Shown: positions 7,565-15,808 of the stretch, piece by piece | Numbering within the stretch: the stretch's first letter is position 1 | Layout: each line of letters begins with the position of its first letter | Virus record (IMG/VR): IMGVR_UViG_3300024346_010589 | Span: 18,064-82,063 of that record | Origin: a virus | Strand: one strand, 5' to 3' | Length of the DNA: 64,000 nucleotides | The notes under the pieces: model-generated | The model's database searches: none | Seen by the model: only the letters and a program-made list of their open reading frames with translations | Told to the model about the DNA's origin: nothing | Made by a program: the position numbers and the translations under genes

Positions 7565-8670
7565 TAACTAGAGGATATGATCAATGCCAGAATCACAACT
7601 ATTGCGCAAATTATCAATGGTATGTTTTTGCTTTTCTTGGGTTCTGGTTCTACAGGCTCTGGTTCTGGTTCGACAGGCTCTGGTTCTGGTTCTATGGGCT
7701 CTGGTTCAACAGGCTCTGGTTCAACAGGCTCTGGTTCAACAGGCTCTGGCTCTGGTTCTATGGGCTCTGGTTCAACAGGCTCTGGTTCAACAGGCTCTGG
7801 TTCTGGTTCGGGGTCAATTGGTTTTGGGTTAACAAACCCATCCGAAAACTCTACATAGTAAGGGCCAATAGAGTTCATGATAGAGGACTTAAATAAGGAA
7901 TCCTCCATAAAAAAGTAGCCAGAGTTTCCAAAAAATAAACCCCAACTGTTTTGAAATTCCCAGTAAAGCTTGTCGTTTATATACTTCCAACCAATGAGGC
8001 ATACCGCATGGCCACCTGCAACCTCTGATGCTAGGTATTTTTCTGTATCAACAATGCCGTCATAGCCAATGGAAAAAAAGTAATCCCTGACTTTGAATGC
8101 ATACCAAAGTGGCCGGTCAATCACCATCCTTTTAATCTCTTCTGTTTCAGAGCAGGGTATAACGTGGTAGGAGCTAATCTTTTTGAGTCCAGCGTCTTCT
8201 TTTGCTCCTTCTTTGGGGTTACTGGATTCGCTATCTATATATGGCCAAAAGCTTTCAAAGCAGCAACCTTCGTTTATTAATGCGTTAGCAGCACCCCTGA
8301 TTGATGTTCCTGAGTAATCTTCACCGGCCCATGGGTCGTATTTTTTAGCGGTCTTGTATATCCACATAGGGCTTGGCTCTTCGTTCTTGAACGCACTAGC
8401 CGAACCAAGAACAACCCTTCCGCTGTGGCCCACGCATGAACCTATTGACCCTTGGTTAGCGACGCTTACGCATAGTGATCTTCTGGAGAATTCCTTACTG
8501 TTGACACTTTCGGATTTTAAATACTCAGAGACGTGAACCCAATCTCTTTTATCTGCAGGATGTTCAGAAACATTTAATTTTTTTTCTGAAAATTTATTCT
8601 TTTTAACGTATTTAGATACTGGATTGTCTAGTAATAAGGACGCTATCGATTGTATTAGTTTTTTTCTCAT
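7564..8670 (-). CDS. Papain-like (C1A) cysteine peptidase with EP-rich stalk and C-terminal membrane anchor
   Basis: The catalytic triad of a C1A peptidase is readable: C79 in VANQGSIGSCVGHS, His near 220 in GGHAVCLIGW, and Asn near 240 in QNSWGLFFGNSGYF. The Gln of the oxyanion hole precedes the Cys as in papain. From about residue 284 to 345 the chain is a (E-P)n/VEPEP repeat that should form a stiff extended rod, as in TonB. The last 20 residues (NIPLIICAIVVILALIISSS) form a membrane anchor. No N-terminal signal is evident. Tail anchoring with a rigid spacer would hold the peptidase away from a membrane. Its job could be host-protein cleavage, lysis or maturation of a virion protein. Substrates are unknown. 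Confidence 0.85.
   Translation of the reverse strand: MRKKLIQSIASLLLDNPVSKYVKKNKFSEKKLNVSEHPADKRDWVHVSEYLKSESVNSKEFSRRSLCVSVANQGSIGSCVGHSGRVVLGSASAFKNEEPSPMWIYKTAKKYDPWAGEDYSGTSIRGAANALINEGCCFESFWPYIDSESSNPKEGAKEDAGLKKISSYHVIPCSETEEIKRMVIDRPLWYAFKVRDYFFSIGYDGIVDTEKYLASEVAGGHAVCLIGWKYINDKLYWEFQNSWGLFFGNSGYFFMEDSLFKSSIMNSIGPYYVEFSDGFVNPKPIDPEPEPEPVEPEPVEPEPIEPEPEPVEPEPVEPEPVEPEPIEPEPEPVEPEPEPVEPEPKKSKNIPLIICAIVVILALIISSS
7640..7821 (-). repeat. Tandem repeat encoding the EP-rich stalk
   Basis: Short units built from GAACCAGAGCC-type sequence recur many times with a core period of 18 bases (VEPEPx) and variants. The repeat lies entirely inside the peptidase gene and encodes its rod. Such repeats expand and contract easily, so stalk length probably varies between relatives. 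Confidence 0.9.
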
Positions 8671-8696
8671 GTATATAAATACACATTAAAGTGCAA

Positions 8697-9119
8697 TTAT
8701 ATACCATCTAAGAGGTTAACTATGTTGGGATCTATCAAGTCTTGGAAGTTTACTAGCTCGTTGATTTTAAACCAACCAAACTCACTATGTTCTTGGCATA
8801 ACTGTGGAACCACTATTTTATTGGACCTATGTATATGAAAGTAAAAATCACAATATTCATCTCTTATTACATCGATAAACTCAATAAATTTAAAGTCTAC
8901 AAATATTTTTGACTCTTCCAGTAATTCTCTTCCAGCGCACTCAATTGGAGTTTCGCCTTCATCTATTGATCCACCGAACACAGACCAGTAACCTCCGTAA
9001 GGATATGACTTTCCGGTAACATAGCACTTTTCTGACCTCTTGGCTAATAGTACCGAATTTTCAAATAGTACAGCAACGCCAGAAGCTCTTCTATTGGCAG
9101 CTTTCACATTCTCCACCAT
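8697..9119 (-). CDS. Nudix hydrolase
   Basis: Nudix enzymes split nucleoside diphosphates linked to another moiety. The box is nearly complete: GSIDEGE, then seven residues, then RELLEES, giving the G-x5-E-x7-R-E-U-x-E-E pattern with the metal-binding glutamates present. The final Gly of the box is replaced by Lys. The surrounding fold (GVAVLFENSVLLAKRSE before it, EFGWFKINEL after it) is typical of 140-residue Nudix proteins. The gene overlaps the 3' end of nrdA by 29 bases, so it is co-transcribed with the reductase. Likely roles are clean-up of dNTPs or turnover of nucleotide-sugars made nearby. The substrate cannot be fixed. Confidence 0.9.
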   Translation of the reverse strand: MVENVKAANRRASGVAVLFENSVLLAKRSEKCYVTGKSYPYGGYWSVFGGSIDEGETPIECAGRELLEESKIFVDFKFIEFIDVIRDEYCDFYFHIHRSNKIVVPQLCQEHSEFGWFKINELVNFQDLIDPNIVNLLDGI

Positions 9120-11559
9120 TCTTCATCGCTTCAATACTGCAGGCGGTTTGAGAGCTAGAAGAATTTGAATCTTCGGAGGTCGACTTCTCTACCTTACTGG
9201 CGGCCCTATTCCTTAAATAGTACGTTGTCTTTAGTCCTGATTTCCAGCACTCCATATAAATGTCATTTAAGTACTTCAAGGACGTTGAGTTGTTGTATAA
9301 ATTAAAGCTAATTGCTTGGTCGAGCCATTTTTGCCTAGCTGCGTTGCATTCTATTAACTTGAACATATCCCTGTCAAAGGCGGTTTTGTATTTTTCCTTT
9401 ATCCACTGTGGGATATCGCCATTAAGTAAAGAAAGATCTCCATCAACATCCTTGACTAGCTTTGCCACCTCGGGACTCCACAAGCCTTCGTCTTTCATGT
9501 CATCAATAAAATGCTGGTTAGTGATAAAGAAGTTGCCGCTTTTATTTTCATAAACAAAGAGTACGGAAAAGTTGGGCTCAATGCTTTGCTCTACTCCGTT
9601 AATATAACCTATGGTTGCAGTTGGCGCAATAGCCATAACATTAGAGTTTCTCATACCGAATTCAGAAACATGTCGCCTTGAGATCTCCCACTCGTCTTTC
9701 TTGGTTTCACCATTACCAGATGGCGTTTGGCCCTTGTAGGACATTAGGTTATTGTAGGAATCAATTGGGAAAATATTTTGACTCCATAGTGAGCCTTCAT
9801 AAGTTTCATAGGATCCTCTTTCCTTAGCCAGTATGGAGCTAGCGTATATGGATTGGCAAGAATAAAACTCAAACAATTCATCATTGAATTTAATAGATTC
9901 ATCGCTATCAATATTAATATTTAATTTATGAAGCACGTCGTGTATCGCCATCATGCCTAGACCTATAGGGCGATTTTTCAGATTTGAGTTAGCAGCTTCC
10001 TTTGTTGGATAAAAGTTGATATCAATAACATTATCAAGCATTCTTACAGCTGTATGTATTGTTGATTTCAGTTTATCGTAATTAACAAAATAACCAGACT
10101 TGCCGTGCGTGGACTTCTCCTCCACATGGTTGAGTAGATTTATTGATCCTAAGTTGCATACAGCAGTCTCTCCAATTTCAGTCTTCTCGCCGGATTTATA
10201 TTTAGAGGCTTTAGTGTGGAGTGTTATTTCTGTGCATAGATTACTACTATGGACAACTCCTTCATGCTGATTGGTGTATCTTATATTGCACGGATCCTTG
10301 AAGGTACACCAAGGATGTGATGTCTCAAATAATACCTTGAGCATTTTTTTCCACAACTCTTTTGCTGGGGTTTTTCTGAAGTTTTTAACATTTCCGTCTT
10401 CTGCTGATTGGCACATTGCGTTATACTTATTGTCAAAGTCTTCGCCGAAGGAATCATGTAGACTTACTTCACTATCAATGAGCTTTTCGTTTGGGTCAAA
10501 GAAATACCAATCTTCATTAGCTTCAACTTTCCTCATAAAGATATCTGGAATCCATGAAGCAGTATTCATATCGTGACACCTAAGTCTATCGTCACCAGTA
10601 TTTCTTCTTAAGTTTAAGAAGTCCTCAAAGTCTAAATGCCAAGGTTCTAGGTATGCGCAACCTGCACCTGGGCGCTTTCCGCCTTGGTTTACGGCAACCA
10701 GCAAGTCGTTGTAAATTTTCAACCATGGAATTAAACCTCCAGAAGTTCCATTTGTTCCCTTGATGTGGGAGCCTGAAGACCTAAATGGAGTTACATCAAA
10801 ACCTAAACCACCAGCAAACTTGGATTTTCTAGCTTCTTGCCAGGCCCCATCAAATATACCATCAATACTATCATCAAAAGTATTAAGGTAACAAGAGCTA
10901 AGCTGTGAGTGTGTTGTACCGCTGTTGAATAGTGTGGGAGTAGAGGCTGTGTATAAAAATTGACTGAACAGATTGTAGAACTCTATTGCTTTTTCGTTTT
11001 TATCTTCTTCGTTGATGGCTAGACCCATTGCAACTCTCATCCAGAAAGCTTGAGGAGTTTCCATTATTTTCTTTTCACTTCTTATGAAGTAACGATCAAA
11101 TAGTATCTGGATTCCTAAGTATTTAAACTTCTTGTCTCTGTCTATCTTTAGCGCCTCTGAGAGTTTAGCAAAATCAAATCCAAGTAATCTTTCGTCTAGC
11201 ATTTCCTGCTTTACTAATTTTTTAATGTTCTGTATGAAGCTTTTTCTATATTGTGACTGGAAAGCTTCTGAGTCAACCCCCTCTTTGAATACTTCTTTGT
11301 ATAAGCAGTTTAATAGTAAACCTGCAGCAGCGTAAGAATAGTTTGGCTCTTTTTCTATTTTTTCTCTAGCAGATAAAACCAAAGCTTTGTCTATTTCGAT
11401 AGTAGTTATTTTATCAAATAATTGCAACTGTGCATCTAGTACTATCTCGCTTGGAGAAACGTTGTCTATGTCACTGCACGCTCTTAATGCGCTGGCGTTT
11501 ATTTTATCTACTTCAAATTCTTCTAGGCGGCCGTTTCTTTTCTTAACTTTAATATTCAT
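9091..11559 (-). CDS. nrdA: Ribonucleotide reductase large subunit, class I
   Basis: This is the catalytic subunit that converts ribonucleoside diphosphates to deoxy forms. An ATP-cone starts the protein (IKVKKRNGRLEEFEVDKI). The redox and radical cysteines are visible: SQLSSCYL near residue 222, NLCTEI near 440 (the thiyl radical Cys with the active-site Asn and Glu) and AVCNLGSINL near 465. TTYYLRNRA supplies the tyrosine pair of the radical path, and the tail ends with a C-x2-C redox pair (GGECESCQ). The length of 822 fits class I alpha subunits. It has its own promoter and partners the NrdB encoded downstream. The stop is TAG, inside the start of the Nudix gene. Confidence 0.97.
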   Translation of the reverse strand: MNIKVKKRNGRLEEFEVDKINASALRACSDIDNVSPSEIVLDAQLQLFDKITTIEIDKALVLSAREKIEKEPNYSYAAAGLLLNCLYKEVFKEGVDSEAFQSQYRKSFIQNIKKLVKQEMLDERLLGFDFAKLSEALKIDRDKKFKYLGIQILFDRYFIRSEKKIMETPQAFWMRVAMGLAINEEDKNEKAIEFYNLFSQFLYTASTPTLFNSGTTHSQLSSCYLNTFDDSIDGIFDGAWQEARKSKFAGGLGFDVTPFRSSGSHIKGTNGTSGGLIPWLKIYNDLLVAVNQGGKRPGAGCAYLEPWHLDFEDFLNLRRNTGDDRLRCHDMNTASWIPDIFMRKVEANEDWYFFDPNEKLIDSEVSLHDSFGEDFDNKYNAMCQSAEDGNVKNFRKTPAKELWKKMLKVLFETSHPWCTFKDPCNIRYTNQHEGVVHSSNLCTEITLHTKASKYKSGEKTEIGETAVCNLGSINLLNHVEEKSTHGKSGYFVNYDKLKSTIHTAVRMLDNVIDINFYPTKEAANSNLKNRPIGLGMMAIHDVLHKLNINIDSDESIKFNDELFEFYSCQSIYASSILAKERGSYETYEGSLWSQNIFPIDSYNNLMSYKGQTPSGNGETKKDEWEISRRHVSEFGMRNSNVMAIAPTATIGYINGVEQSIEPNFSVLFVYENKSGNFFITNQHFIDDMKDEGLWSPEVAKLVKDVDGDLSLLNGDIPQWIKEKYKTAFDRDMFKLIECNAARQKWLDQAISFNLYNNSTSLKYLNDIYMECWKSGLKTTYYLRNRAASKVEKSTSEDSNSSSSQTACSIEAMKNGGECESCQ

Positions 11560-11624
11560 GAAATTGTTTTTACACTAAGGGGTTGTGTTGTTTTATAAAA
11601 AATGTAAGTTTTGCTAAAGAAAAC

Positions 11625-11653
11625 ATACTAACATAAAAAAACGTGTAGATCAA
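11625..11653 (-). promoter_or_regulatory. Sigma70-like extended -10 promoter of nrdA
   Basis: On the minus strand TTGATC, 17 bases and TAGTAT are preceded by TGT, giving an extended -10. The leader would be about 59 bases long. The TGTTAGT core is shared with the promoter before the sigma-factor gene. Confidence 0.6.
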
Positions 11654-11675
11654 GTAAAAACGAAAATAATTTATT

Positions 11676-11727
11676 AACAATAAGAGAACCAAGGATGAAT
11701 GTGGGAATCCCTAGTGTGCTTATTGTT
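11676..11727 (-). terminator. Long two-part hairpin after the nucleotide-sugar operon
   Basis: On the minus strand AACAATAAG pairs perfectly with CTTATTGTT (9 bp). Inside a 4x4 internal loop, CTAGGGAT pairs with ATCCTTGG (8 bp with two wobbles) around a 10-base loop. It begins five bases after the stop of the dehydrogenase gene and ends just before the nrdA promoter. That position suits a terminator or mRNA 3'-end protector. The following sequence is A/T-rich but not a clean U-tract. Confidence 0.6.
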
Positions 11728-11731
11728 AAAT

Positions 11732-12589
11732 TTATGAATCGCTATTGTCTACGGCAGAAGTTGAGTTTCCCCAGTCCAGGTCTTTTCTTACGTCTAGATT
11801 AACTGACCATGCTGATTTTAAAAGTTTCGCATCTAACCCATTTTTCTCAAAGGTGGATATTAATGCATTAATGTCTTTTGGAAAGCATGTGCCGCCAAAA
11901 CCTTTGTCTCCGTCGTGACCGGGAACTTGATAGTGGGACTCACCTATTCTTTTGTCGCTAATAACTCCATTAATAATAGAGTCCCAATCTAATCCAAGTT
12001 TATCAATCAGCAAGTGTATCTCATTGAAAAAACTAACCTTGGTAGCAAAGAAACAATTAGCGATATACTTTACAGATTCAGACTCAACGCTTTTCATTAT
12101 AAGGCATGGCACATCAGGGAAATTGTATTTGAATAAGCCAGCAGCTTCCTGTGCGACGTGCTGGTATTTAGTGTAGCCTATTATGTGCCTATCTGCATTA
12201 ATGAAATCTTCTTTTGCTAATTTAGCGGTAAGAAATTCTGGGGAATGGATTATATGTAATTCCGGATGCGCTTCCTGTAGGCTGTCGGTTGTCCCAATTG
12301 GAACAGTTGATTTTATTATGAAGGTGGCGTTAGATCCAATAGATTTAATTTCGCTAAAGCAGGATTCTATAATTGATAGATTGCAGTCATCTCCCATAAC
12401 ATCCCTCATTGGTGTTGGGACGCATATGAAAACAAAGTCCTGAAGTATTACATCTCTAAGCGAGTGAGTCGAGGAGTTTGGATTTTTATCATACACCTTT
12501 ACTTCTTCGGACGAAAATCCGTTGGCGACTGCAGAACCAACGAAGCCATTCCCTATAACTCCGATTTTAATTTGGTCTGTTCTTTTCAA
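11732..12589 (-). CDS. Short UDP-glucose/GDP-mannose dehydrogenase-type protein
   Basis: The protein belongs to the NAD-dependent family that oxidises C6 of a nucleotide-sugar to a uronic acid. The Rossmann start is IGVIGNGFVGSAVA, with FVFICVPTP and TFIIKSTVPIGTT following in family order. The central helical domain has the catalytic cysteine in GFGGTCFPKD near residue 240. At 285 residues it stops soon after, so the C-terminal nucleotide-sugar-binding Rossmann domain of the usual 390-450-residue enzymes is absent. It may act as a reduced enzyme or pair with another subunit. The start appears to be TTG at 12589, overlapping the upstream gene by 23 bases, because the family N-terminus begins within a few residues of it. 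Confidence 0.85.
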   Translation of the reverse strand: MKRTDQIKIGVIGNGFVGSAVANGFSSEEVKVYDKNPNSSTHSLRDVILQDFVFICVPTPMRDVMGDDCNLSIIESCFSEIKSIGSNATFIIKSTVPIGTTDSLQEAHPELHIIHSPEFLTAKLAKEDFINADRHIIGYTKYQHVAQEAAGLFKYNFPDVPCLIMKSVESESVKYIANCFFATKVSFFNEIHLLIDKLGLDWDSIINGVISDKRIGESHYQVPGHDGDKGFGGTCFPKDINALISTFEKNGLDAKLLKSAWSVNLDVRKDLDWGNSTSAVDNSDS

Positions 12590-13478
12590 TCCAATCTTCT
12601 ATTTTACGAGATGGATTCCATCCGAGCATAGTTTTAGCCTTAGTGTTGTCTGCAAGAGTTTCTCTTGACTCTCCTGGTCTTGCCGGGATATGAACGTGCT
12701 CACCTCCAGTTAATTTAACCAAGTCTAAGACTGAATGATTTGTGCCAGTTCCGAGGTTGAAAAGCTCTCCCACGATTTTCTTGTCATGCGATTCTCCAGC
12801 CAGAAACATCGCCTCGACTATGTCTTTGACATGAGTGTAGTCTCTAGTTTGAAGGCCATCTCCGACAACAGTCATTGCTTCGCCCGATTCTTTTTGCCTA
12901 AAGAATAAGCCGACAACTGGCGCGTAATCTCCAGCTAAAGGCTGACGCTCGCCATAGACGTTAAAGAATCTAAATAGAACAGTTTGTAGCCCAAAAAGTT
13001 TTGTATACATTTTGCAAAGCTCTTCACAGTTAGACTTGCTTACAGAATATGGGTTTAAGCAATCATTCGGCATATCCTCTCTTAGGGGAATTGGGTTTTT
13101 GAGCCCATAGCAAGAAGATGTTCCTGCGAACATTACTTTTTTGCAATCATTTAATCTTGCGGCCTGAAGAACGTTGCAGGTTCCTAGTGAGTTGTTCTTG
13201 ACAGCATCAGCTGGATCCTGTACGCAAATTTGTATCCTGGACCTAGCAGCTAAATGAAAAACCAAGTCAACACCCTTGAAGAGTGGATTAAGTTTCTCAA
13301 AATCACAGATATCTACTTTGTGGTTTTCGCAATCATCTCTCCATGTGAAATTAGAATTTGCTGTGGAGGATTCATCATCAACCACGATAACATCGTGTCC
13401 GGCTTTAAGTAATCTTTCAACAAGATGGCCGCCAATAAATCCGGCACCACCTGTAACTAAACATTTTTTCTTTGACAT
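12567..13478 (-). CDS. NAD-dependent nucleotide-sugar epimerase/dehydratase (extended SDR)
   Basis: LVTGGAGFIGGHLVERLL is the NAD-binding G-x2-G-x2-G signature of extended SDR enzymes such as GalE, UDP-xylose synthase and RmlB. FHLAARSRI and GTSSCYG follow, and the catalytic Tyr-x3-Lys is in NPYSVSKSNCE. FRFFNVYGERQ and DYTHVKDIVEA match the substrate-binding half. The 303-residue length is typical. Sequence alone does not separate a 4-epimerase from a decarboxylase or dehydratase. It sits between the dehydrogenase and GDP-fucose synthase genes, so action on the UDP-uronic acid made by its neighbour is plausible. Confidence 0.85.
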   Translation of the reverse strand: MSKKKCLVTGGAGFIGGHLVERLLKAGHDVIVVDDESSTANSNFTWRDDCENHKVDICDFEKLNPLFKGVDLVFHLAARSRIQICVQDPADAVKNNSLGTCNVLQAARLNDCKKVMFAGTSSCYGLKNPIPLREDMPNDCLNPYSVSKSNCEELCKMYTKLFGLQTVLFRFFNVYGERQPLAGDYAPVVGLFFRQKESGEAMTVVGDGLQTRDYTHVKDIVEAMFLAGESHDKKIVGELFNLGTGTNHSVLDLVKLTGGEHVHIPARPGESRETLADNTKAKTMLGWNPSRKIEDWIEKNRPN

Positions 13479-13486
13479 AATTAATG

Positions 13487-14452
13487 TTACACTTGATCGC
13501 AGTCAATATTTAAATTTTCTAGATACCATTTGTATGTTTTAACTATCCCATCCTTTAATGTGACTTTTGGCGAAAATCCTTTTGATTTAATTCTTGTGTT
13601 GTCCATTTTTTTTCTAAAAGTTCCGTCCGGCTTAGAGCTGTCAAATACTATTTCTCCATCATAGCCGATTGCGTCTTTGATCAAATGCACTAATTCTAAT
13701 ATCGTAACCTCGTGTTCTGATCCACAATTTATATGGGAAACGCCATCGCTATATATGTCCTCTGCGTTTATGTTCTCCATGCAATGGATAACGCCATCAG
13801 CCAAATCTTCGACATATAAAAATTCACGTAGGGGCTTGCCAGATCCCCATACTTCTATTGATTTATCGCCTTTTTCTTTTGCGCAATGTATTTTGTTTAT
13901 TAAAGCAGGCAGGACATGCGAACTCTTTAGATCAAAATTATCCCTAGGGCCGTATAGATTGCACGGCATTACCGAGTAAAAGTTGCAACCATATTGATCG
14001 TAGAAGCTTTCGCACATTTTGAGCGCCGCTATTTTAGCTATAGCATAGGGCTCATTGGTATGTTCGAGTGGACCGGTTAACAAGTATTCTTCTTTAATTG
14101 GTATGTCTGCATGCTTTGGATATATGCATGAAGAACCTAAGTTGATTAACTTCCTGACTCCGAACTTTTGCGCAGCCTTTATTATTGTTGATGAAATTTG
14201 TAAATTATCATAAAGGAAGTCTGCTCTGTATGTATTGTTGGCCAGAATTCCGCCAACTTTAGCCGCGCAAAGAATTACTGTGTCAATTTTTTCATCCCTA
14301 AAGAAGTCCAAAACCTTATGTTTATTCATTAGGTTCATCTCTTGCCTGGTTCTTGTTACAATATTGGAATAGTTTGAGCGTTGAAGCTTGCCAAGTATAG
14401 AAGAACCGACCATTCCGCGATGGCCAGCTATGAATATTTTTTCTTGCTTCAC
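13487..14452 (-). CDS. fcl: GDP-L-fucose synthase
   Basis: The enzyme epimerises and reduces GDP-4-keto-6-deoxymannose to GDP-L-fucose using NADPH. Family hallmarks are clear: IFIAGHRGMVGSSI (cofactor loop), CAAKVGGILANNTYRADF, LGSSCIYPK with the catalytic Ser and Cys, and YAIAKIAALKMCE with the Tyr-x3-Lys pair. SVMPCNLYGPRDNFD and GSGKPLREFLYVEDLAD complete it. The length (321) is standard. It begins with GTG at 14452, and that GTG overlaps the stop of gmd as GTGA, so the two consecutive pathway steps are translationally coupled. Confidence 0.95.
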   Translation of the reverse strand: MKQEKIFIAGHRGMVGSSILGKLQRSNYSNIVTRTRQEMNLMNKHKVLDFFRDEKIDTVILCAAKVGGILANNTYRADFLYDNLQISSTIIKAAQKFGVRKLINLGSSCIYPKHADIPIKEEYLLTGPLEHTNEPYAIAKIAALKMCESFYDQYGCNFYSVMPCNLYGPRDNFDLKSSHVLPALINKIHCAKEKGDKSIEVWGSGKPLREFLYVEDLADGVIHCMENINAEDIYSDGVSHINCGSEHEVTILELVHLIKDAIGYDGEIVFDSSKPDGTFRKKMDNTRIKSKGFSPKVTLKDGIVKTYKWYLENLNIDCDQV

Positions 14453-15480
14453 TTAGACAATAACGAATAATCGTTATGGTACATCTTAGAGACAAGCCCA
14501 AAGAAGTCTACTTTCCTGACCCAGCCAAGTTCCTTTTCAGCAAGAGAGCAGTCTCCGCAAAGCTTGTGGACTTCAGCTGGCCTGTAGTATTTTGAGCTAA
14601 CCTCAAAGAATAACTTACCCTTTTTTGTGTAAAATTTTTCATTATCATCTTGGCCCTCAGAGTAGAAATCTATTTCTGCGAACTCTAAAGTCTTGGTTAG
14701 GAATTCTCTTACAGTGTGCATTTCCCCGCTACCCAATACGTAATTCTTAGGCTTGTCTTGGTTGAGCATGATCCACACTCCAGACATAAAATCTTCGGCA
14801 TCACTCCAGTCTCTCTTGGCGTCAAGGTTGCCTAGTTGAAGAATAGGTATATCTTTTCCATTTTCTAGAGCAATTTTAATTTTTGCTATACTGTGGCTGA
14901 TTTTTCTGGTTACAAAGTCAAGGCCTCGACGAGTGCCTTCATGATTAAATAGCCAACCCTGTACTGCGTATAAATTGTAAGACTCCCTGTAGACCCTGAC
15001 AATGTGCCTGGCCGCGCACTTGGCGGCACCATAGGGAGATTGTGGTCTTAGTGGGTGGTTCTCATCTTGAGGAACACACACTACATCTCCGAATTCTTCA
15101 GATGATCCAGCATTATAAAATCTGCATTCCGGAGCAAATCTTCTTATGGATTCCATGATATGCAGAACCGCATCAGCATCAGTATCCCATGTCTGGATTG
15201 GGTAATCCCAGCTTCCAGCTACGAAAGATTGAGCTGCAAAATTAATAAAATAGTCTGGCTTAATGTCTAGTATTACATCCCGAATGCTGTGCGCATCATT
15301 GAGGTCCATATTGATTAGCTCAAATCTAGGATTGTCTTCTAGGTGCAAGATATTCTCGTGGTTTTTAACGCTCAGCCTACGTACCGAACCATAAATTTTA
15401 TGATCAGTGTTCTTTAATAAATAGTCAGCCATGTGACTTCCGTCTTGACCTGTTACTCCTGTTATAATTATTTTTTTCAT
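14449..15480 (-). CDS. gmd: GDP-mannose 4,6-dehydratase
   Basis: This enzyme makes GDP-4-keto-6-deoxy-D-mannose, the branch point to GDP-fucose, GDP-rhamnose and GDP-perosamine. IITGVTGQDGSHMADYLL is the characteristic GMD start, followed by NFAAQSFVAGSWDYP, AGSSEEFGDV (Ser and Glu of the catalytic set) and SPYGAAKCAARH (Tyr-x3-Lys). NHEGTRRGLDFVTRKI and LGNLDAKRDWSDAEDFM are also family-specific. The length of 343 is standard. The gene lies upstream of fcl in the same operon, and the aminotransferase gene just before it could use the same intermediate. Confidence 0.96.
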   Translation of the reverse strand: MKKIIITGVTGQDGSHMADYLLKNTDHKIYGSVRRLSVKNHENILHLEDNPRFELINMDLNDAHSIRDVILDIKPDYFINFAAQSFVAGSWDYPIQTWDTDADAVLHIMESIRRFAPECRFYNAGSSEEFGDVVCVPQDENHPLRPQSPYGAAKCAARHIVRVYRESYNLYAVQGWLFNHEGTRRGLDFVTRKISHSIAKIKIALENGKDIPILQLGNLDAKRDWSDAEDFMSGVWIMLNQDKPKNYVLGSGEMHTVREFLTKTLEFAEIDFYSEGQDDNEKFYTKKGKLFFEVSSKYYRPAEVHKLCGDCSLAEKELGWVRKVDFFGLVSKMYHNDYSLLSK

Positions 15481-15483
15481 AAA

Positions 15484-15792
15484 TTAATATGTTTTGTGCT
15501 TTCTTTGTATGAATTTTACTGAATCTAATTCTTCTCCCGCCATATACGAATGAATTATTTCAATGATTTTTTCGTCAACTTCATCTATTAGCTGATTTCT
15601 TTGAACATTCAGGTCGCAGCACTTCTTTAAAGATTGCCATAAGTTCTCTGCGCCTTCTTTATTGTCGAAGTATTTTTCCTTGTACTCATCAAAGGACATG
15701 CGCCTAATTTCATAAAGTAATTCTTGGTTATTCCACATTTTTAAATCAACCGTGGAGAGTTTATCTATTAATGATCCTAGTGTATCTGACAT
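15484..15792 (-). CDS. Small helical protein of the sugar operon
   Basis: The 102-residue protein is all helical by eye. It begins TLGSLIDKLSTVDLKMW and carries a second conserved-looking helix with LKKCCDLNVQRNQLIDEVDE. Its first motif resembles the VGELFDRISVLEVKRI start of the DUF6165 protein encoded at 25982-26389, so the two may be distant relatives. I recall similar small proteins beside nucleotide-sugar genes in other phages, but I cannot assign a function. It lies four bases before gmd and is presumably co-expressed. Confidence 0.6.
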   Translation of the reverse strand: MSDTLGSLIDKLSTVDLKMWNNQELLYEIRRMSFDEYKEKYFDNKEGAENLWQSLKKCCDLNVQRNQLIDEVDEKIIEIIHSYMAGEELDSVKFIQRKHKTY

Positions 15793-15808
15793 AGTTGTTG
15801 TTGAGTTA

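Noticed and set aside
7640-7821. Possible CRISPR-like repeat block
   Set aside because: The repeats are short, have no unique spacers and encode an in-frame protein rod.
7577-7858. Plus-strand frames rich in Gly-Ser-Thr or in Leu-Val-Gln
   Set aside because: They are reverse readings of the EP-rich stalk repeat in the peptidase gene. Repeats keep all frames open.
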